Positions 55,599 through 64,000 of a DNA stretch of 64,000 bases are shown here, piece after piece. The position numbers and the translations under genes are program-made. The notes under the pieces were generated by a model. It made no database searches. It saw only the letters and a list, made by a program, of their open reading frames with translations, and was not told where the DNA came from. The stretch covers positions 1 to 64,000 of the forward strand of contig DVGC01000032.1 of assembly GCA_018712915.1 (NCBI GenBank), given 5' to 3'. How positions within the stretch are numbered: position 1 is the stretch's first letter; each line of letters begins with the position of its first letter. Source of the stretch: Candidatus Copromonas faecavium (nom. illeg.). GTDB lineage: Bacteria; Bacillota; Clostridia; Lachnospirales; Lachnospiraceae.

Positions 55599-56078
55599 AT
55601 GGAAAAAATTACAAGCTTTACCATCAACCACTTAAAGCTCCTTCCCGGCGTTTATGTTTCAAGAAGGGATCTGGCCGGCGATTTTCCAATCACCACCTTC
55701 GATATCCGTATGACCCGTCCCAACCGGGAACCGGTCATGAACACGGCTGAGGTTCACACCATCGAACACCTGGGAGCCACCTTTTTAAGAAATCACCGGC
55801 TGTTTAAGGACAAGGTCCTTTATTTCGGTCCTATGGGCTGCCGGACAGGATTTTACCTGCTTCTTGCGGGAGACTACGAATCCGCCGATATCGTTCCCCT
55901 GCTTCAGGAAATGTTTCTCTTTATCCGGGATTACGAAGGAGAGGTACCTGGCGCCGCTGCGCGTGACTGCGGCAACTATCTTGACATGAATCTTCCGATG
56001 GCCAAATATCTGGCCGGCAAATTTTATGATGAAGTTCTGGAAGACATCAAAGAAGAGCAGCTGGTTTATCCGGTCTGA
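55599..56078 (+). CDS. luxS: S-ribosylhomocysteine lyase (LuxS)
   Basis: This 159-residue enzyme splits S-ribosylhomocysteine to homocysteine and the precursor of autoinducer-2. The metal ligands are His53 and His57 in HTIEH and Cys124 in ARDCGNY. Length is normal. The ATG at 55599 follows AAAGGGTG; an open frame to 55458 overlaps the promoter and is rejected. The gene has its own promoter and terminator. Confidence 0.95.
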   Translation: MEKITSFTINHLKLLPGVYVSRRDLAGDFPITTFDIRMTRPNREPVMNTAEVHTIEHLGATFLRNHRLFKDKVLYFGPMGCRTGFYLLLAGDYESADIVPLLQEMFLFIRDYEGEVPGAAARDCGNYLDMNLPMAKYLAGKFYDEVLEDIKEEQLVYPV

Positions 56079-56111
56079 GCCTATTGGATTGTCCGGCCCG
56101 AAGTGTCTTAC

Positions 56112-56293
56112 CTGTATTGTCTCACTGACACAGCCCTGTTGATACAGTCTTATTGATGCGGCTTCACTGATACTGTTTCATTGACACTGCTTCATCGGCA
56201 ATGTTTCGCCGGCACTGTTTCACCGGCATTGTTTCACCGGCATTGTTTCACCGGCATTGTTTCATCGGCATTGTTTCACCGGCATTGTCCTGT
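56112..56293 (+). repeat. 14-bp tandem repeat, 13 units in perfect phase
   Basis: Thirteen 14-bp units lie end to end. Units 9-12 read CGGCATTGTTTCAC or with a final T, units 7 and 8 differ by 1-3 bases, and units 1-6 (TGATACTGTTTCAT type) are progressively worn. The freshest copies lie nearest the terminator at 56311. There are no spacers, so it is not CRISPR. Confidence 0.92.
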
Positions 56294-56310
56294 ATAAAGC
56301 ATATCATAAA

Positions 56311-56356
56311 ATGCCCGTCCGGCGGCACTATGGCCTCCGGCGGGCATTGTTTCATC
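56311..56356 (+). terminator. luxS terminator, whose tail resembles the 14-bp repeat
   Basis: ATGCCCG-T-CCGG pairs with CCGG-C-GGGCAT, followed by TGTTTCAT. The 3' arm plus tail, GGGCATTGTTTCAT, matches the repeat unit CGGCATTGTTTCAT at 13 of 14 bases. On the minus side the hairpin is followed by TTTATGA, so it may also serve the GH13 gene. Confidence 0.7.
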
Positions 56357-56435
56357 CTGCATGATGATGTTTCTGCGGCTTTTTATGTTTACCGGCTCAC
56401 AGAATGTTTCTGTACTCCATTCCATGTTTCTGCAT

Positions 56436-58586
56436 TTATGGATTTCCTGATTTCCCGGCGTCACATGACTGTTCTTTGCGTTTCTTCTTTTTCTTCTCCT
56501 TTTCTCCGGCTTTCCCCGCCTGCAGAATCAGGATACTCCTTGGAGGCGCTGCTCCGAGAAGCTGGTTCTTTAACGGCTCCTCCGCCGCCAAAAGCGCTTC
56601 CCCCTCCTCGGAATCCTTCGATGTATCACAGACCAGATACCATGCTTCCCCCTTGGGGAGTCTCGGCAGTCCGAACATATGAGGCTCCCAGTGCATGTTA
56701 AAAGCAACATAAAACGTATTATCTTCGCTTCCGTCCTCCCGCATCTGGTAAGGTCCCCAGTAAAGGACTCCCAACTGCCTGCGGAAACTCTCGTATTCCG
56801 GCTTCCATGCATATTCTCCATGGTAAGACATATCCGGCCGGCCGCAGGAACGGTAATCCATCAGTCTGGGCTCCCGGTCCATGTGAAACACCGGATGGGC
56901 CTTGCGGAATGCAATCAGCCGTTTTACAAACTCCATCTGCCGCCTGTTGGCCTCAAGAAGTCCCCAGTCCAGCCAGGAAATTTCGTTGTCCTGGCAGTAA
57001 GCATTATTATTCCCTTCCTGCGAGTTTCCAAATTCATCTCCTGCCAGCAAAAGCGGCGTTCCCTGACTTAAGAACAGCAGCAGATAGGCGTTTTTCAGCT
57101 GCTGCCAGCGCAGTTTCTTAATCCGCTTTTTTTTCGTAGGCCCTTCTTCCCCGCAGTTCCAGGAACAGTTAAAATCCGTGCCGTCCCGGTTTTCCTCTCC
57201 GTTTTTCTCATTATGCTTCCGGTCGTAGGACACCATGTCGGCCATGGTAAATCCATTGGTATTGGCCATGTAATTGATGACGGCAAAATCCTCCGGATTT
57301 CTCCTCAGGTGCCACGCCAGAGACTGCACCATGCCCTCGTCTCCTTTCAGGACCCGCCGCATGTCATCCTGAAAACCGGAATGGTATTCTGCCAGGTGCT
57401 TTTCTGTCACCGGTGCTTTCCCGGATTTGGGAGCCGCATACCCGACGGCAGGCTTTCTGGAGAAAACCTCATTCCAGTTATCCGCAAACAGCTTGATATC
57501 TGAAAGGAAGGGGGATTCTCCCGTCAGTGCCACCGGCGGAAAACCGGAAAGCCGAAACCCGTCCACATGATATTCTGCTGCCCAGTACCGCAGCGCCTGC
57601 ACCACCTCATCCGGCCCCTCTTTTCCCGTCAGATAAAGCTCTATAATACACTCCATCCCTTCCCGGTGAAGGCTTTTTACCAGCGTCTTAAACTCCGCCT
57701 CCGGGCTCATTTCCTTCCCGGAGCCGTAGGCCGCCTTTACTGCATACAGGTAGGACGGACCGTATCCCCAGTAATTGATTCGCCCCGTAGGAACTTCACT
57801 TCTTGCTGCCTCCGTCCGCTTCTTTCCATCCGGTTTCTCCAGTACAGCTCCGTCCGCTTCCGGCGCTTCTTTTGCTGTCCCCATTCCCCGATCCGTGCCT
57901 TCGCTCTCCGGCGCAGCCCCTGCTTTTCCTGCCTGGGCAAAAGACACGGTTTTTGGAAACTTCTCTTCCCGGAAGGCCGCAGCATCCACTGTTCTTCCCG
58001 AATATCCGGGCATCACCGGCTCTGTCATCACCTCATCAAACTCTGCCACCGGCATCAGCTCCACCGAAGTCACTCCCAGCTCCTTCAGGTAAGGGATTTT
58101 CTCCGCAACTCCAAGAAATGTCCCAGGATGAGCAGCACCTGAGGACGGATGCATGGTGAATCCTCGAACATGAAGCCGGTACAGAATTGTATCTGAATAA
58201 GGGATCATCGGGCGCTTATCCCCTTCCCAGTCAAATTCCTCCTCCGGCATGCACCCGCGGACCGGAAGGCCTGCCCGGTTTTCATCCCCCCAGGTTTCCC
58301 GTCCGGTGATCTTTCTTGCACATGGATCGGCAATCATTCTGCCATCCACCTCTATCTGATATTCCAGCCGGCTGAAATCCTCCCGCTGCAGAAACATGGA
58401 CCAGACATCTCCCATCCGGTCTTCCCTGGGAAACGCGATCTTCTCACAGGGCTCTGCAGCTCCCGGTTCATATAAAAGAAGAAACGCTTCTTCGCCTCGG
58501 GCCTGAACCAGGATGTTCACCCCGTCCGGTTCCGGCGTCACTCCAAGCGGATACAGGATTCTCTTTCTGTTGGTACCTTCTGTCAT
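56436..58586 (-). CDS. GH13 isoamylase/GlgX-like protein lacking catalytic residues
   Basis: This 716-residue protein has an N-terminal beta domain and a GH13 barrel aligned with GlgX/isoamylase by GPSYLYAVKAAYGSG, MADMVSYDRKHNEKNGEENR and LLAGDEFGNSQEGNNNAYCQ. Every catalytic region is changed. Region I reads IIELYLTG instead of a DVVYNH form, and region II reads DGFRLSGF, with Ser for the nucleophile Asp. Region III reads FADNWNE for AEPWD, and region IV reads MANTNGFT for TAHDGFT. A low-complexity insertion lies near residues 210-270. It is probably a carbohydrate-binding pseudoenzyme. The ATG at 58586 follows GGGGGATTGAA. The gene lies 40 bp after the ABC-F gene. Confidence 0.82.
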   Translation of the reverse strand: MTEGTNRKRILYPLGVTPEPDGVNILVQARGEEAFLLLYEPGAAEPCEKIAFPREDRMGDVWSMFLQREDFSRLEYQIEVDGRMIADPCARKITGRETWGDENRAGLPVRGCMPEEEFDWEGDKRPMIPYSDTILYRLHVRGFTMHPSSGAAHPGTFLGVAEKIPYLKELGVTSVELMPVAEFDEVMTEPVMPGYSGRTVDAAAFREEKFPKTVSFAQAGKAGAAPESEGTDRGMGTAKEAPEADGAVLEKPDGKKRTEAARSEVPTGRINYWGYGPSYLYAVKAAYGSGKEMSPEAEFKTLVKSLHREGMECIIELYLTGKEGPDEVVQALRYWAAEYHVDGFRLSGFPPVALTGESPFLSDIKLFADNWNEVFSRKPAVGYAAPKSGKAPVTEKHLAEYHSGFQDDMRRVLKGDEGMVQSLAWHLRRNPEDFAVINYMANTNGFTMADMVSYDRKHNEKNGEENRDGTDFNCSWNCGEEGPTKKKRIKKLRWQQLKNAYLLLFLSQGTPLLLAGDEFGNSQEGNNNAYCQDNEISWLDWGLLEANRRQMEFVKRLIAFRKAHPVFHMDREPRLMDYRSCGRPDMSYHGEYAWKPEYESFRRQLGVLYWGPYQMREDGSEDNTFYVAFNMHWEPHMFGLPRLPKGEAWYLVCDTSKDSEEGEALLAAEEPLKNQLLGAAPPRSILILQAGKAGEKEKKKKKRKEQSCDAGKSGNP

Positions 58587-58626
58587 TTCAATCCCCCGTC
58601 TCTTTACCGGCATGGATAAGCCCGGT

Positions 58627-60456
58627 CTATTTTTGTCCGGCAATCTTTTCTGCCAGGTCATTCAGATACATCCAGCGCTCCATCTTTTCTTCCAGGAGCG
58701 CCTCCTTCTCATTCTTTTCCTCCATCAGCTGGTTTAAGCGGCCATAATCCGTGGCGGCCTTTAAGATTTCCTTTTCCAGCCCGGCAATCTCCTCCTCCAG
58801 CCCGGCAATGGTTTCTTCAATGGTTTCCCATTCTTTCTGCTCCATATAGGTAAACCTCAGCTTCTTTTCTCTGGGTTTCTCCTTCCTGCCTCCGGCTGCG
58901 GCTCCAGACTCCTTTCCGGCTGCGCTTCTATTCTGCCCATTCCCGGAGCGTTCTCCTTCCACAGCTTCCCTCTCTGCCTTCGCCGCCTGATAATCGGTAA
59001 ATCCGCCTTCATACTGACGCAGCATTCCATCTCCCTCGAAGGCAAAAATCCTCCCGACGACCCGGTCCAGGAAGTACCTGTCATGGGATACGGTAATCAC
59101 AATTCCCTGGAAGCTGTCCAGATAATCCTCCAGAATCATCAGAGTCTGAATATCCAGGTCATTGGTGGGCTCGTCAAGAATCAGTACATTGGGAGCGTCC
59201 ATCAGGATTTTCAGAAGATACAGCCGTCTCCGTTCTCCGCCGGACAGCTTGCCGATGACCGTATACTGGACCGAAGGAGGGAACAAAAATCGCTCCAGCA
59301 TCTGAGATGCGCTGATGCTTCCGTCCTTCGTCTTTACATATTCGGCCACATTCCGGATATAATCAATCACCCTCAGGTTCACATCCATGTCCTCGTTTTC
59401 CTGGGAAAAGTATCCCAGGCGAACAGTCTGACCGATTTCCACCGTGCCGGAATCCGGCTTCACCCAACCGGCTATGATCTTCATCAGCGTGGATTTTCCG
59501 CTTCCATTGGGACCGATATACCCGACCCGGTCATTTTTCAGAAAGAAGTACGTATAGTCCCGAATCAGAACCTTTTCGCCGTAAGCCTTGCAGATATCAG
59601 AAAGCTCCACGGTCGTCCGTCCCAGGCGGCTGGAAATGGACTCCATCTGCACCCGTTCCTCTGTCTGAGGGCCTTTCTGATCCCGCAGAGCCTCAAAACG
59701 CTGGATTCTTCCCTTCTGCTTGGTGGAACGGGCTCTGGCTCCCCTCTGGATCCACGCCAGCTCCGTTCTTAAAATGGACTGGCGCTTCCGCTCGGAAGCC
59801 TGCTCCATTTCCGCCCTCTCGGCCTTCCGCTCGAGGAATCCTTCATAATTGGTCTGATAGCTGTAAAGTTTTCCATGATCCAGCTCCAGAATCCGGTTGG
59901 TAACACTGTCCAGAAAATACCGGTCATGAGTGACCATAAACAGCGCTCCCTTGAATTTTTTCAGATAATCCTCCAGCCAGTCCGCCATCTCACTGTCCAG
60001 ATGGTTGGTAGGCTCGTCCAGAATCAGCAAATCCGCGGTAGACAGCAGCACCGCCGCCAGAGCCGTCCGCTTTTTCTGCCCGCCGGAGAGCGTATCCATC
60101 ACCGCATTGCAGTCAGGTATCCCAAGCCTGTTTAACATGGCCTTGGCCTGACTTTCCAGATCCCATACATGTCCTCTTCCTTCATTTTCCCGCAGGACCG
60201 CTTCAAGAGCCGTCTCTCCGGGAAGAAATACCGGATTCTGGGAAAGAAAACGGATATCCAGAGAACGTCCCCTGACAATGGTCCCCTCATCCGGCTCCTC
60301 CAGTCCCGCTGTCATCCGCAGAAGTGTGGATTTTCCTGTTCCATTGATTCCAATCAGGCCAATCTTATCCCCCTCCTGAATGGAAAATCCTGTATCATCA
60401 AAAATCAGCCGCTCCGTATATGATTTTGTCAAATGCTCCGCTGTTACCAAATTCAT
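58627..60456 (-). CDS. ABC-F family ATPase, Uup-like
   Basis: This 609-residue soluble protein has two ABC ATPase domains: Walker A GINGTGKST and GPNGSGKST, signatures LSGGQKKR and LSGGERRR, Walker B LLILDEPTNHLD and VLILDEPTNDLD. They are joined by the basic linker ELAWIQRGARARSTKQKGR. The C-terminal 80 residues form a coiled coil of the Uup type. ABC-F proteins act on the ribosome or on branched nucleic acids. No antibiotic context is present, so a housekeeping role is likely. Confidence 0.9.
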   Translation of the reverse strand: MNLVTAEHLTKSYTERLIFDDTGFSIQEGDKIGLIGINGTGKSTLLRMTAGLEEPDEGTIVRGRSLDIRFLSQNPVFLPGETALEAVLRENEGRGHVWDLESQAKAMLNRLGIPDCNAVMDTLSGGQKKRTALAAVLLSTADLLILDEPTNHLDSEMADWLEDYLKKFKGALFMVTHDRYFLDSVTNRILELDHGKLYSYQTNYEGFLERKAERAEMEQASERKRQSILRTELAWIQRGARARSTKQKGRIQRFEALRDQKGPQTEERVQMESISSRLGRTTVELSDICKAYGEKVLIRDYTYFFLKNDRVGYIGPNGSGKSTLMKIIAGWVKPDSGTVEIGQTVRLGYFSQENEDMDVNLRVIDYIRNVAEYVKTKDGSISASQMLERFLFPPSVQYTVIGKLSGGERRRLYLLKILMDAPNVLILDEPTNDLDIQTLMILEDYLDSFQGIVITVSHDRYFLDRVVGRIFAFEGDGMLRQYEGGFTDYQAAKAEREAVEGERSGNGQNRSAAGKESGAAAGGRKEKPREKKLRFTYMEQKEWETIEETIAGLEEEIAGLEKEILKAATDYGRLNQLMEEKNEKEALLEEKMERWMYLNDLAEKIAGQK

Positions 60457-60522
60457 TCTGTGTCAACCTCTGTCTTCTATCCTTCTATCTGCCTGCAGTA
60501 CGCCGGGCTGCAGCTCCCCGTT

Positions 60523-61278
60523 CTACTGAATCACCAGCTCCACCGGACAATGATCGCTTCCCATGATTTCCGTATGGATATCCGCACTTACCAGCCGGTT
60601 CTTTAAGCATTCCGACACGCAGAAATAGTCGATGCGCCACCCGGCATTCTTTGCCCTGGCGGAAAAACGATAGGACCACCAGGAATAAATTCCTTCTTTA
60701 TCCGGGTAAAAGTACCGGTACGTGTCAATAAACCCGGCTTCCAGAAGCGATGTGAATTTTGCCCTTTCCTCATCGGTGAAGCCGGCATTCTTCCGGTTGG
60801 TCTTCGGGTTCTTCAAGTCAATTTCCTTATGGGCCACATTCAAATCGCCGCAGAAAATAACCGGTTTCTTTTTCTCCAGCTCTTTCAGATAGGAAAGAAA
60901 CGCATCTTCCCACTCCATCCGGTAATCCAGGCGCTTTAATCCGTCCTGGGAGTTGGGTGTATAGCAGGTAATCACATAATAATCTCCAAATTCCGCCGTA
61001 ATCACCCGGCCTTCTTTATCATGCTCCGGGATTCCCAGCCCCAGGGAAACGGATATGGGCTCCTCTTTCGTGAACATGGCCGTCCCCGAATACCCCTTCT
61101 TTTCCGCATAGTTCCAGTATTGATGGTATCCCGGAAGGTCAAGATCCACCTGGCCTTCCTGCAGCTTGCTCTCCTGAATGCAGAAAATATCCGCATCCGT
61201 TTCCTTCACATATTCCAGAAATCCTTTTCCAAGGCAGGCCCGCAGGCCATTGACGTTCCAGGAAATCATTTTTTTCAT
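60523..61278 (-). CDS. xth: Exodeoxyribonuclease III (AP endonuclease)
   Basis: This 251-residue DNA repair nuclease of the EEP family has [11 protein letters not shown], the metal Glu in [11 protein letters not shown], the central [13 protein letters not shown], and the C-terminal GSDHCPVEL. It cuts at abasic sites and trims 3' ends. It lies 66 bp upstream of the ABC-F gene on the same strand. Confidence 0.93.
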   Translation of the reverse strand: MKKMISWNVNGLRACLGKGFLEYVKETDADIFCIQESKLQEGQVDLDLPGYHQYWNYAEKKGYSGTAMFTKEEPISVSLGLGIPEHDKEGRVITAEFGDYYVITCYTPNSQDGLKRLDYRMEWEDAFLSYLKELEKKKPVIFCGDLNVAHKEIDLKNPKTNRKNAGFTDEERAKFTSLLEAGFIDTYRYFYPDKEGIYSWWSYRFSARAKNAGWRIDYFCVSECLKNRLVSADIHTEIMGSDHCPVELVIQ

Positions 61279-61477
61279 TGAATGGTTCTCCTATTCTTCA
61301 GCAATATGGGTTCGTTCTGCGCCTCTTTATCGCAGCCGCAGACCGGATGATTGGCCTTTTTATGCCGGTATCCTTCTGTTTTCAGTATAACATCTTGGCC
61401 CGCAATTGGAAAGTTTTTTATTCTCTCTCCCGCACAGCGCGGCGCTTTTCATCTCCCCGCAGACTGCGCCGGAACAG
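61279..61477. other. Gap between add terminator and exonuclease gene
   Basis: About 200 bases with no recognised gene. The exonuclease promoter should lie here; no strong match was found. Confidence 0.3.
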
Positions 61478-61524
61478 AAAAAAGCACCGGCGCCTCCCAA
61501 ACAGACGGGCAAAACGCCAGTGCT
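61478..61524 (-). terminator. Terminator of the purine nucleoside operon
   Basis: On the minus strand AGCACTGGCG pairs with CGCCGGTGCT (one mismatch) around a 22-base loop and is followed by TTTTTTC. Confidence 0.85.
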
Positions 61525-61530
61525 CTTGAC

Positions 61531-61618
61531 CTTTTTGATATCTTTAATCTTTTTGATATCTTTAATCTATTCGATCTCTTTAATCTTCTCGATCTTTTCC
61601 CTTTTCCGATCCCTTTCG
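61531..61618. repeat. 18-bp tandem repeat after add (2 perfect, 2-3 worn units)
   Basis: TTTTTGATATCTTTAATC occurs twice in perfect tandem, followed by TATTCGATCTCTTTAATC and more worn copies (TTCTCGATCTTTTCCC). It lies between the add stop codon and the operon terminator, so it is transcribed as 3' untranslated RNA. Confidence 0.8.
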
Positions 61619-61633
61619 TTCCGGTTCCGTTCT

Positions 61634-62584
61634 TTACTTTAAAAACCGTGCCTCCCAGGCATATTCTTCCATCTTCTCGATTTCCTGCTCCCGGAAACCG
61701 AACACGTTTCTTAAAATTTCCAGCTCCTTGCAGATATTGGTGTTGGAAGCCGTCATGTTATCCGAATTTACGGTTACCCGAACGCCGGCATTGAACAGAC
61801 GGCGGATGGGATGAGCTTCGATGGACGGAACCACCTTGGTATGATAATTGCTGCTGACGCAGACCTCCAGAGTCACCTGCTCCCGGATCAGCTGCTGAAT
61901 CAGCTCTGGGTCCTCAACGGCAGCCACACCATGGCCGATCCGCTTCGTTCCAAAAGCAAGCGCTGTTTTCATACTGTCGGGTCCGGCAGCCTCTCCTGCA
62001 TGAATGGTCATGGGAAGGCCGTATTCCCGTACCTTCTCAAACACAGGTGCAAAGTTTTCCGTGGGATAAAGGGATTCTGCTCCTGCAATGTCCACCGCGC
62101 AGACCACCTGTCCCAGATATTTTTTTGCAGTCTCCACGGTTTCCAGGTTCATTTCCTGATTGGTATCTCCCCGCATGCAGCAGAGAATCAGACCCACACG
62201 GATTCCGGGATACTGCTCCATTCCCCGATTGGCTCCGCGGATGGCAGCCTCCACTACCTGGTCCTGGCTCAGACCGCCCTGGATGGAAAGCTGAGGCGCG
62301 AAACGAATCTCCGCATAGGTAACGCCTTCCTTCGCCAGATCTTCCACCAGTTCAAATGTGACCCGTTCCAGAGCATCTTCCCGCTGAAGGACCAGCAGAG
62401 GAAGATCAAACCGCTGCAGATACTCCTCAAGCGTTCTGCAGTCCTCCGGAACCTTCATCTGAAACCGGACTTCCTCCAGACTTTCCGCCGGAAGGGAAAT
62501 TCCCTGTTCCTTTGCCAGCTCCCAAACCGTCTCCGGTCTCAGGGAGCCATCCAGATGTAAATGAAGTTCTACTAATTTATCCAA
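61634..62584 (-). CDS. add: Adenosine deaminase
   Basis: This enzyme (316 residues from a TTG start) turns adenosine into inosine. Zinc and catalytic motifs are VELHLHLDGS near the N-terminus, TIHAGEAAG, RIGHGVAA, and TVNSDN. I propose TTG at 62584, because AAAAGGAGAAAGGC lies just before it and the family motif then starts at residue 4 or 5. An ATG at 62668 would add 28 charged residues unlike the family. It is downstream of nucleoside ABC permease genes, consistent with purine salvage. Confidence 0.9.
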   Translation of the reverse strand: MDKLVELHLHLDGSLRPETVWELAKEQGISLPAESLEEVRFQMKVPEDCRTLEEYLQRFDLPLLVLQREDALERVTFELVEDLAKEGVTYAEIRFAPQLSIQGGLSQDQVVEAAIRGANRGMEQYPGIRVGLILCCMRGDTNQEMNLETVETAKKYLGQVVCAVDIAGAESLYPTENFAPVFEKVREYGLPMTIHAGEAAGPDSMKTALAFGTKRIGHGVAAVEDPELIQQLIREQVTLEVCVSSNYHTKVVPSIEAHPIRRLFNAGVRVTVNSDNMTASNTNICKELEILRNVFGFREQEIEKMEEYAWEARFLK

Positions 62585-62740
62585 AGCCTTTCTCCTTTTC
62601 CTTCTGTATTTCTGCTTCCCGTCCGCGTCCGGGAGGAGCATTTCCGTCCAGGCATCTGCTTTCGCCATGCAGGCAGCTTATGCCCAGATCTTTCGCTTCG
62701 GCAGGCTGTCTTCCTGTCCCGGCAGCTCATTCTGTCCGCA

Positions 62741-63697
62741 TTATGTCTGCTTTCCAGCCGCCGCCTTCATCTGCTTCTTTTTCTTCCGGTTTTCCACCAT
62801 GGCACAGTAAACTGTATAGGCAATGATAATAATCAGATAGGGCATCAGCTGAATAAACTGAAGCGGAATGGATGAGGACTGAAGGTAGTTGGCCATGCTC
62901 TGGCAGAAGCCAAAGAGCAGGGATGCCAGCATTCCCACCACCGCATTGCCTGCCGCGATGGCCTGGGTCGCCAGTGCGATATAGCCGCGTCCTGCGGTCA
63001 TTCCTGATGAGAACAGTCCCACATATCCCATGGACAGGAAAGCGCCGGCCATGCCCGTCAGGATTCCGCTGATGCTTAAAGCAATATATTTCACCCGTTT
63101 TACCGGAATACCCACCGACTCCGCCGCATCGGGAGACTCACCCACGGCGCGGATATGCATTCCCAGACGGGTGTATTTAAACATGTACCAGATCACAGCC
63201 ACCAGAATCAGACCTGCATAGGTCAGCACATGATGGCCGGACAAAACCTGTCCGATGACCGGAATGTCCTTCACAAAAGGAATGGTCACGGACGGCAGGG
63301 TCAGGGAAGGAAGGGAAGTGGATGCTCCCTTTTCTCCCGTAATCAGGTACAGAACGAAAATCGTTCCTCCGGACGCAAATGTATTCAGGGCAATTCCGGA
63401 AATAACTGAATTGGAATTTAATTTCAGTACAAAATACGCCAGAATATTGCTGACAACAAAACCGGCAAACACCGCTCCCAGGAATCCAATGAGCGCGCTC
63501 TGGGTGAAGGCGCTGACCACAACGCCCACAAAGGCGGAAATCAGCATGGTTCCCTCAAGGGCAATGTTGTTGGTACCGGCCCGGGAAGCCACCATGGCTC
63601 CCAGCGTTGTTAAAAGCACCGGCGTAGCGCTCCGGAACATGGCAAAATAAAAATCCGGCAAACTCAAGGTTCTAATAATATCCTGCAGTACATCCAT
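62741..63697 (-). CDS. Nucleoside ABC transporter permease (BMP/NupQ-like)
   Basis: This 318-residue membrane permease of the branched-chain/ribose type is closest to the BmpA-associated nucleoside systems (B. subtilis NupPQ, formerly YufPQ). The starting helices contain GTNNIALEGTMLISAF, and the coupling loop is TRLGMHIRAVGESPDAAESVGI. It lies 3 bp after the preceding permease gene, so they are coupled. With add nearby, purine nucleoside uptake is likely. Confidence 0.85.
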   Translation of the reverse strand: MDVLQDIIRTLSLPDFYFAMFRSATPVLLTTLGAMVASRAGTNNIALEGTMLISAFVGVVVSAFTQSALIGFLGAVFAGFVVSNILAYFVLKLNSNSVISGIALNTFASGGTIFVLYLITGEKGASTSLPSLTLPSVTIPFVKDIPVIGQVLSGHHVLTYAGLILVAVIWYMFKYTRLGMHIRAVGESPDAAESVGIPVKRVKYIALSISGILTGMAGAFLSMGYVGLFSSGMTAGRGYIALATQAIAAGNAVVGMLASLLFGFCQSMANYLQSSSIPLQFIQLMPYLIIIIAYTVYCAMVENRKKKKQMKAAAGKQT

Positions 63698-63700
63698 AGC

Positions 63701-64000
63701 CTACGCCTCCCCTCCAAGTGCTTTCTTCGCTTCCTGCCTCTGCTTCCAGCCGGCCATGAAGCGCTCTGCCGTAACAAATAAAATCAGGACTGCCTGAATG
63801 ATGGAAACCAGCTCGTTCTGTACGTCGGAACGGCGGGACATCAAATCGGCGCCTACCCGGATGTATGCCAGGAAGAAGGCCGCAAACGGAACCATCTTCG
63901 GGTTGTTTCCGGAAAGAATGGCAATGATGACGCCGTCCCAGGCATAGGACGGAGAATCCTGCCAGTTAAACCGCTGGTACATGGCCATCTGCTCCACGGA
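63701..64000 (-). CDS. Nucleoside ABC transporter permease (BMP/NupP-like), cut by window end
   Basis: Only the last ~100 codons lie in the window. It reads as the C-terminal part of the partner permease: WDGVIIAILSGNNPKMVPFAAFFLAYIRVG, split here by the conserved GNN, then the final helix IIQAVLILFVTAERF. The upstream part, the ATPase and the binding protein should lie beyond the right edge. Confidence 0.82.
   Translation of the reverse strand, partial: SVEQMAMYQRFNWQDSPSYAWDGVIIAILSGNNPKMVPFAAFFLAYIRVGADLMSRRSDVQNELVSIIQAVLILFVTAERFMAGWKQRQEAKKALGGEA

Noticed and set aside
56112-56293. CRISPR array
   Set aside because: Units are 14 bp and directly adjacent, with no spacers and no cas genes in the window.
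62585-62668. ATG-started, 28-residue longer adenosine deaminase
   Set aside because: The extra segment is Lys/Arg-rich and unlike the family. A TTG with a strong GGAGAA site matches the usual N-terminus better.

Overview
The window looks like chromosomal DNA of an anaerobic, moderately GC-rich Gram-positive of the Lachnospiraceae / Clostridium cluster XIVa type. The reasons are strong GGAGG ribosome binding sites, compact operons, a type III glutamine synthetase, a reverse rubrerythrin under a PerR-like regulator, LuxS, class II aldolase, LarB/LarC and choline-binding-type surface proteins. This assignment is inferred from gene content only. No rRNA, tRNA, insertion sequence, phage gene or CRISPR array was seen.

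Layout: 1-2993 is a TrpXYZ-type ABC importer behind what looks like the 3' part of a c-di-GMP-I riboswitch. 3041-8574 (minus) is a surface-glycan cluster: heptose-7-P kinase, a heptose-1-P guanylyltransferase/heptose-bisphosphatase fusion, an undecaprenyl-phosphate sugar transferase and an O-antigen polymerase-like protein. 8824-12339 holds two convergent paralogous wall-binding repeat proteins whose promoters and 5' ends form a near-identical inverted repeat. 12868-14706 is an HTH/LicC/LicA fusion for making CDP-choline. 14996-21475 (minus) is an F1Fo ATP synthase operon in which delta and alpha are one reading frame. 21987-24098 is a GH25 lysozyme with choline-binding-type repeats behind a leader full of hairpins.

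24238-32548 carries metabolic genes: glnN, fba, thrC, sfsA and feoAB. 32713-40352 (minus) is a likely operon led by a 1618-residue protein that joins an HD domain, HEAT-like repeats, a NadD-like nucleotidyltransferase, a GNAT-like and a phosphoribosyltransferase-like domain. It is followed by a divergent lactate/malate-dehydrogenase-like protein and a double-flavodoxin-fold reductase. I think this is the best candidate for an undescribed system. 40667-41752 is perR plus reverse rubrerythrin, with look-alike operators at both promoters.

41882-50028 (minus) has a lipoprotein, an M20 peptidase, GNAT, larC, larB, an FAH-family hydrolase, trpS and a small unknown protein. 51080-55258 (minus) is a heterodimeric ABC exporter with its MarR regulator. 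55599-56078 is luxS, followed by a 13-unit 14-bp tandem repeat. 56436-61278 (minus) has a GH13 protein that has lost all its catalytic residues, an ABC-F protein and exonuclease III. 61634-64000 (minus) is a purine nucleoside module: adenosine deaminase and two BMP-type ABC permeases, the last one cut by the window end.

Two themes cross the window. First, a phosphocholine/wall-binding theme: glycan polymerisation, CDP-choline synthesis, three proteins with aromatic wall-binding repeats. Second, an unusual number of short tandem repeats (14, 18, 33, 36 and 44 bp periods) in gaps and once inside a gene (feoB).
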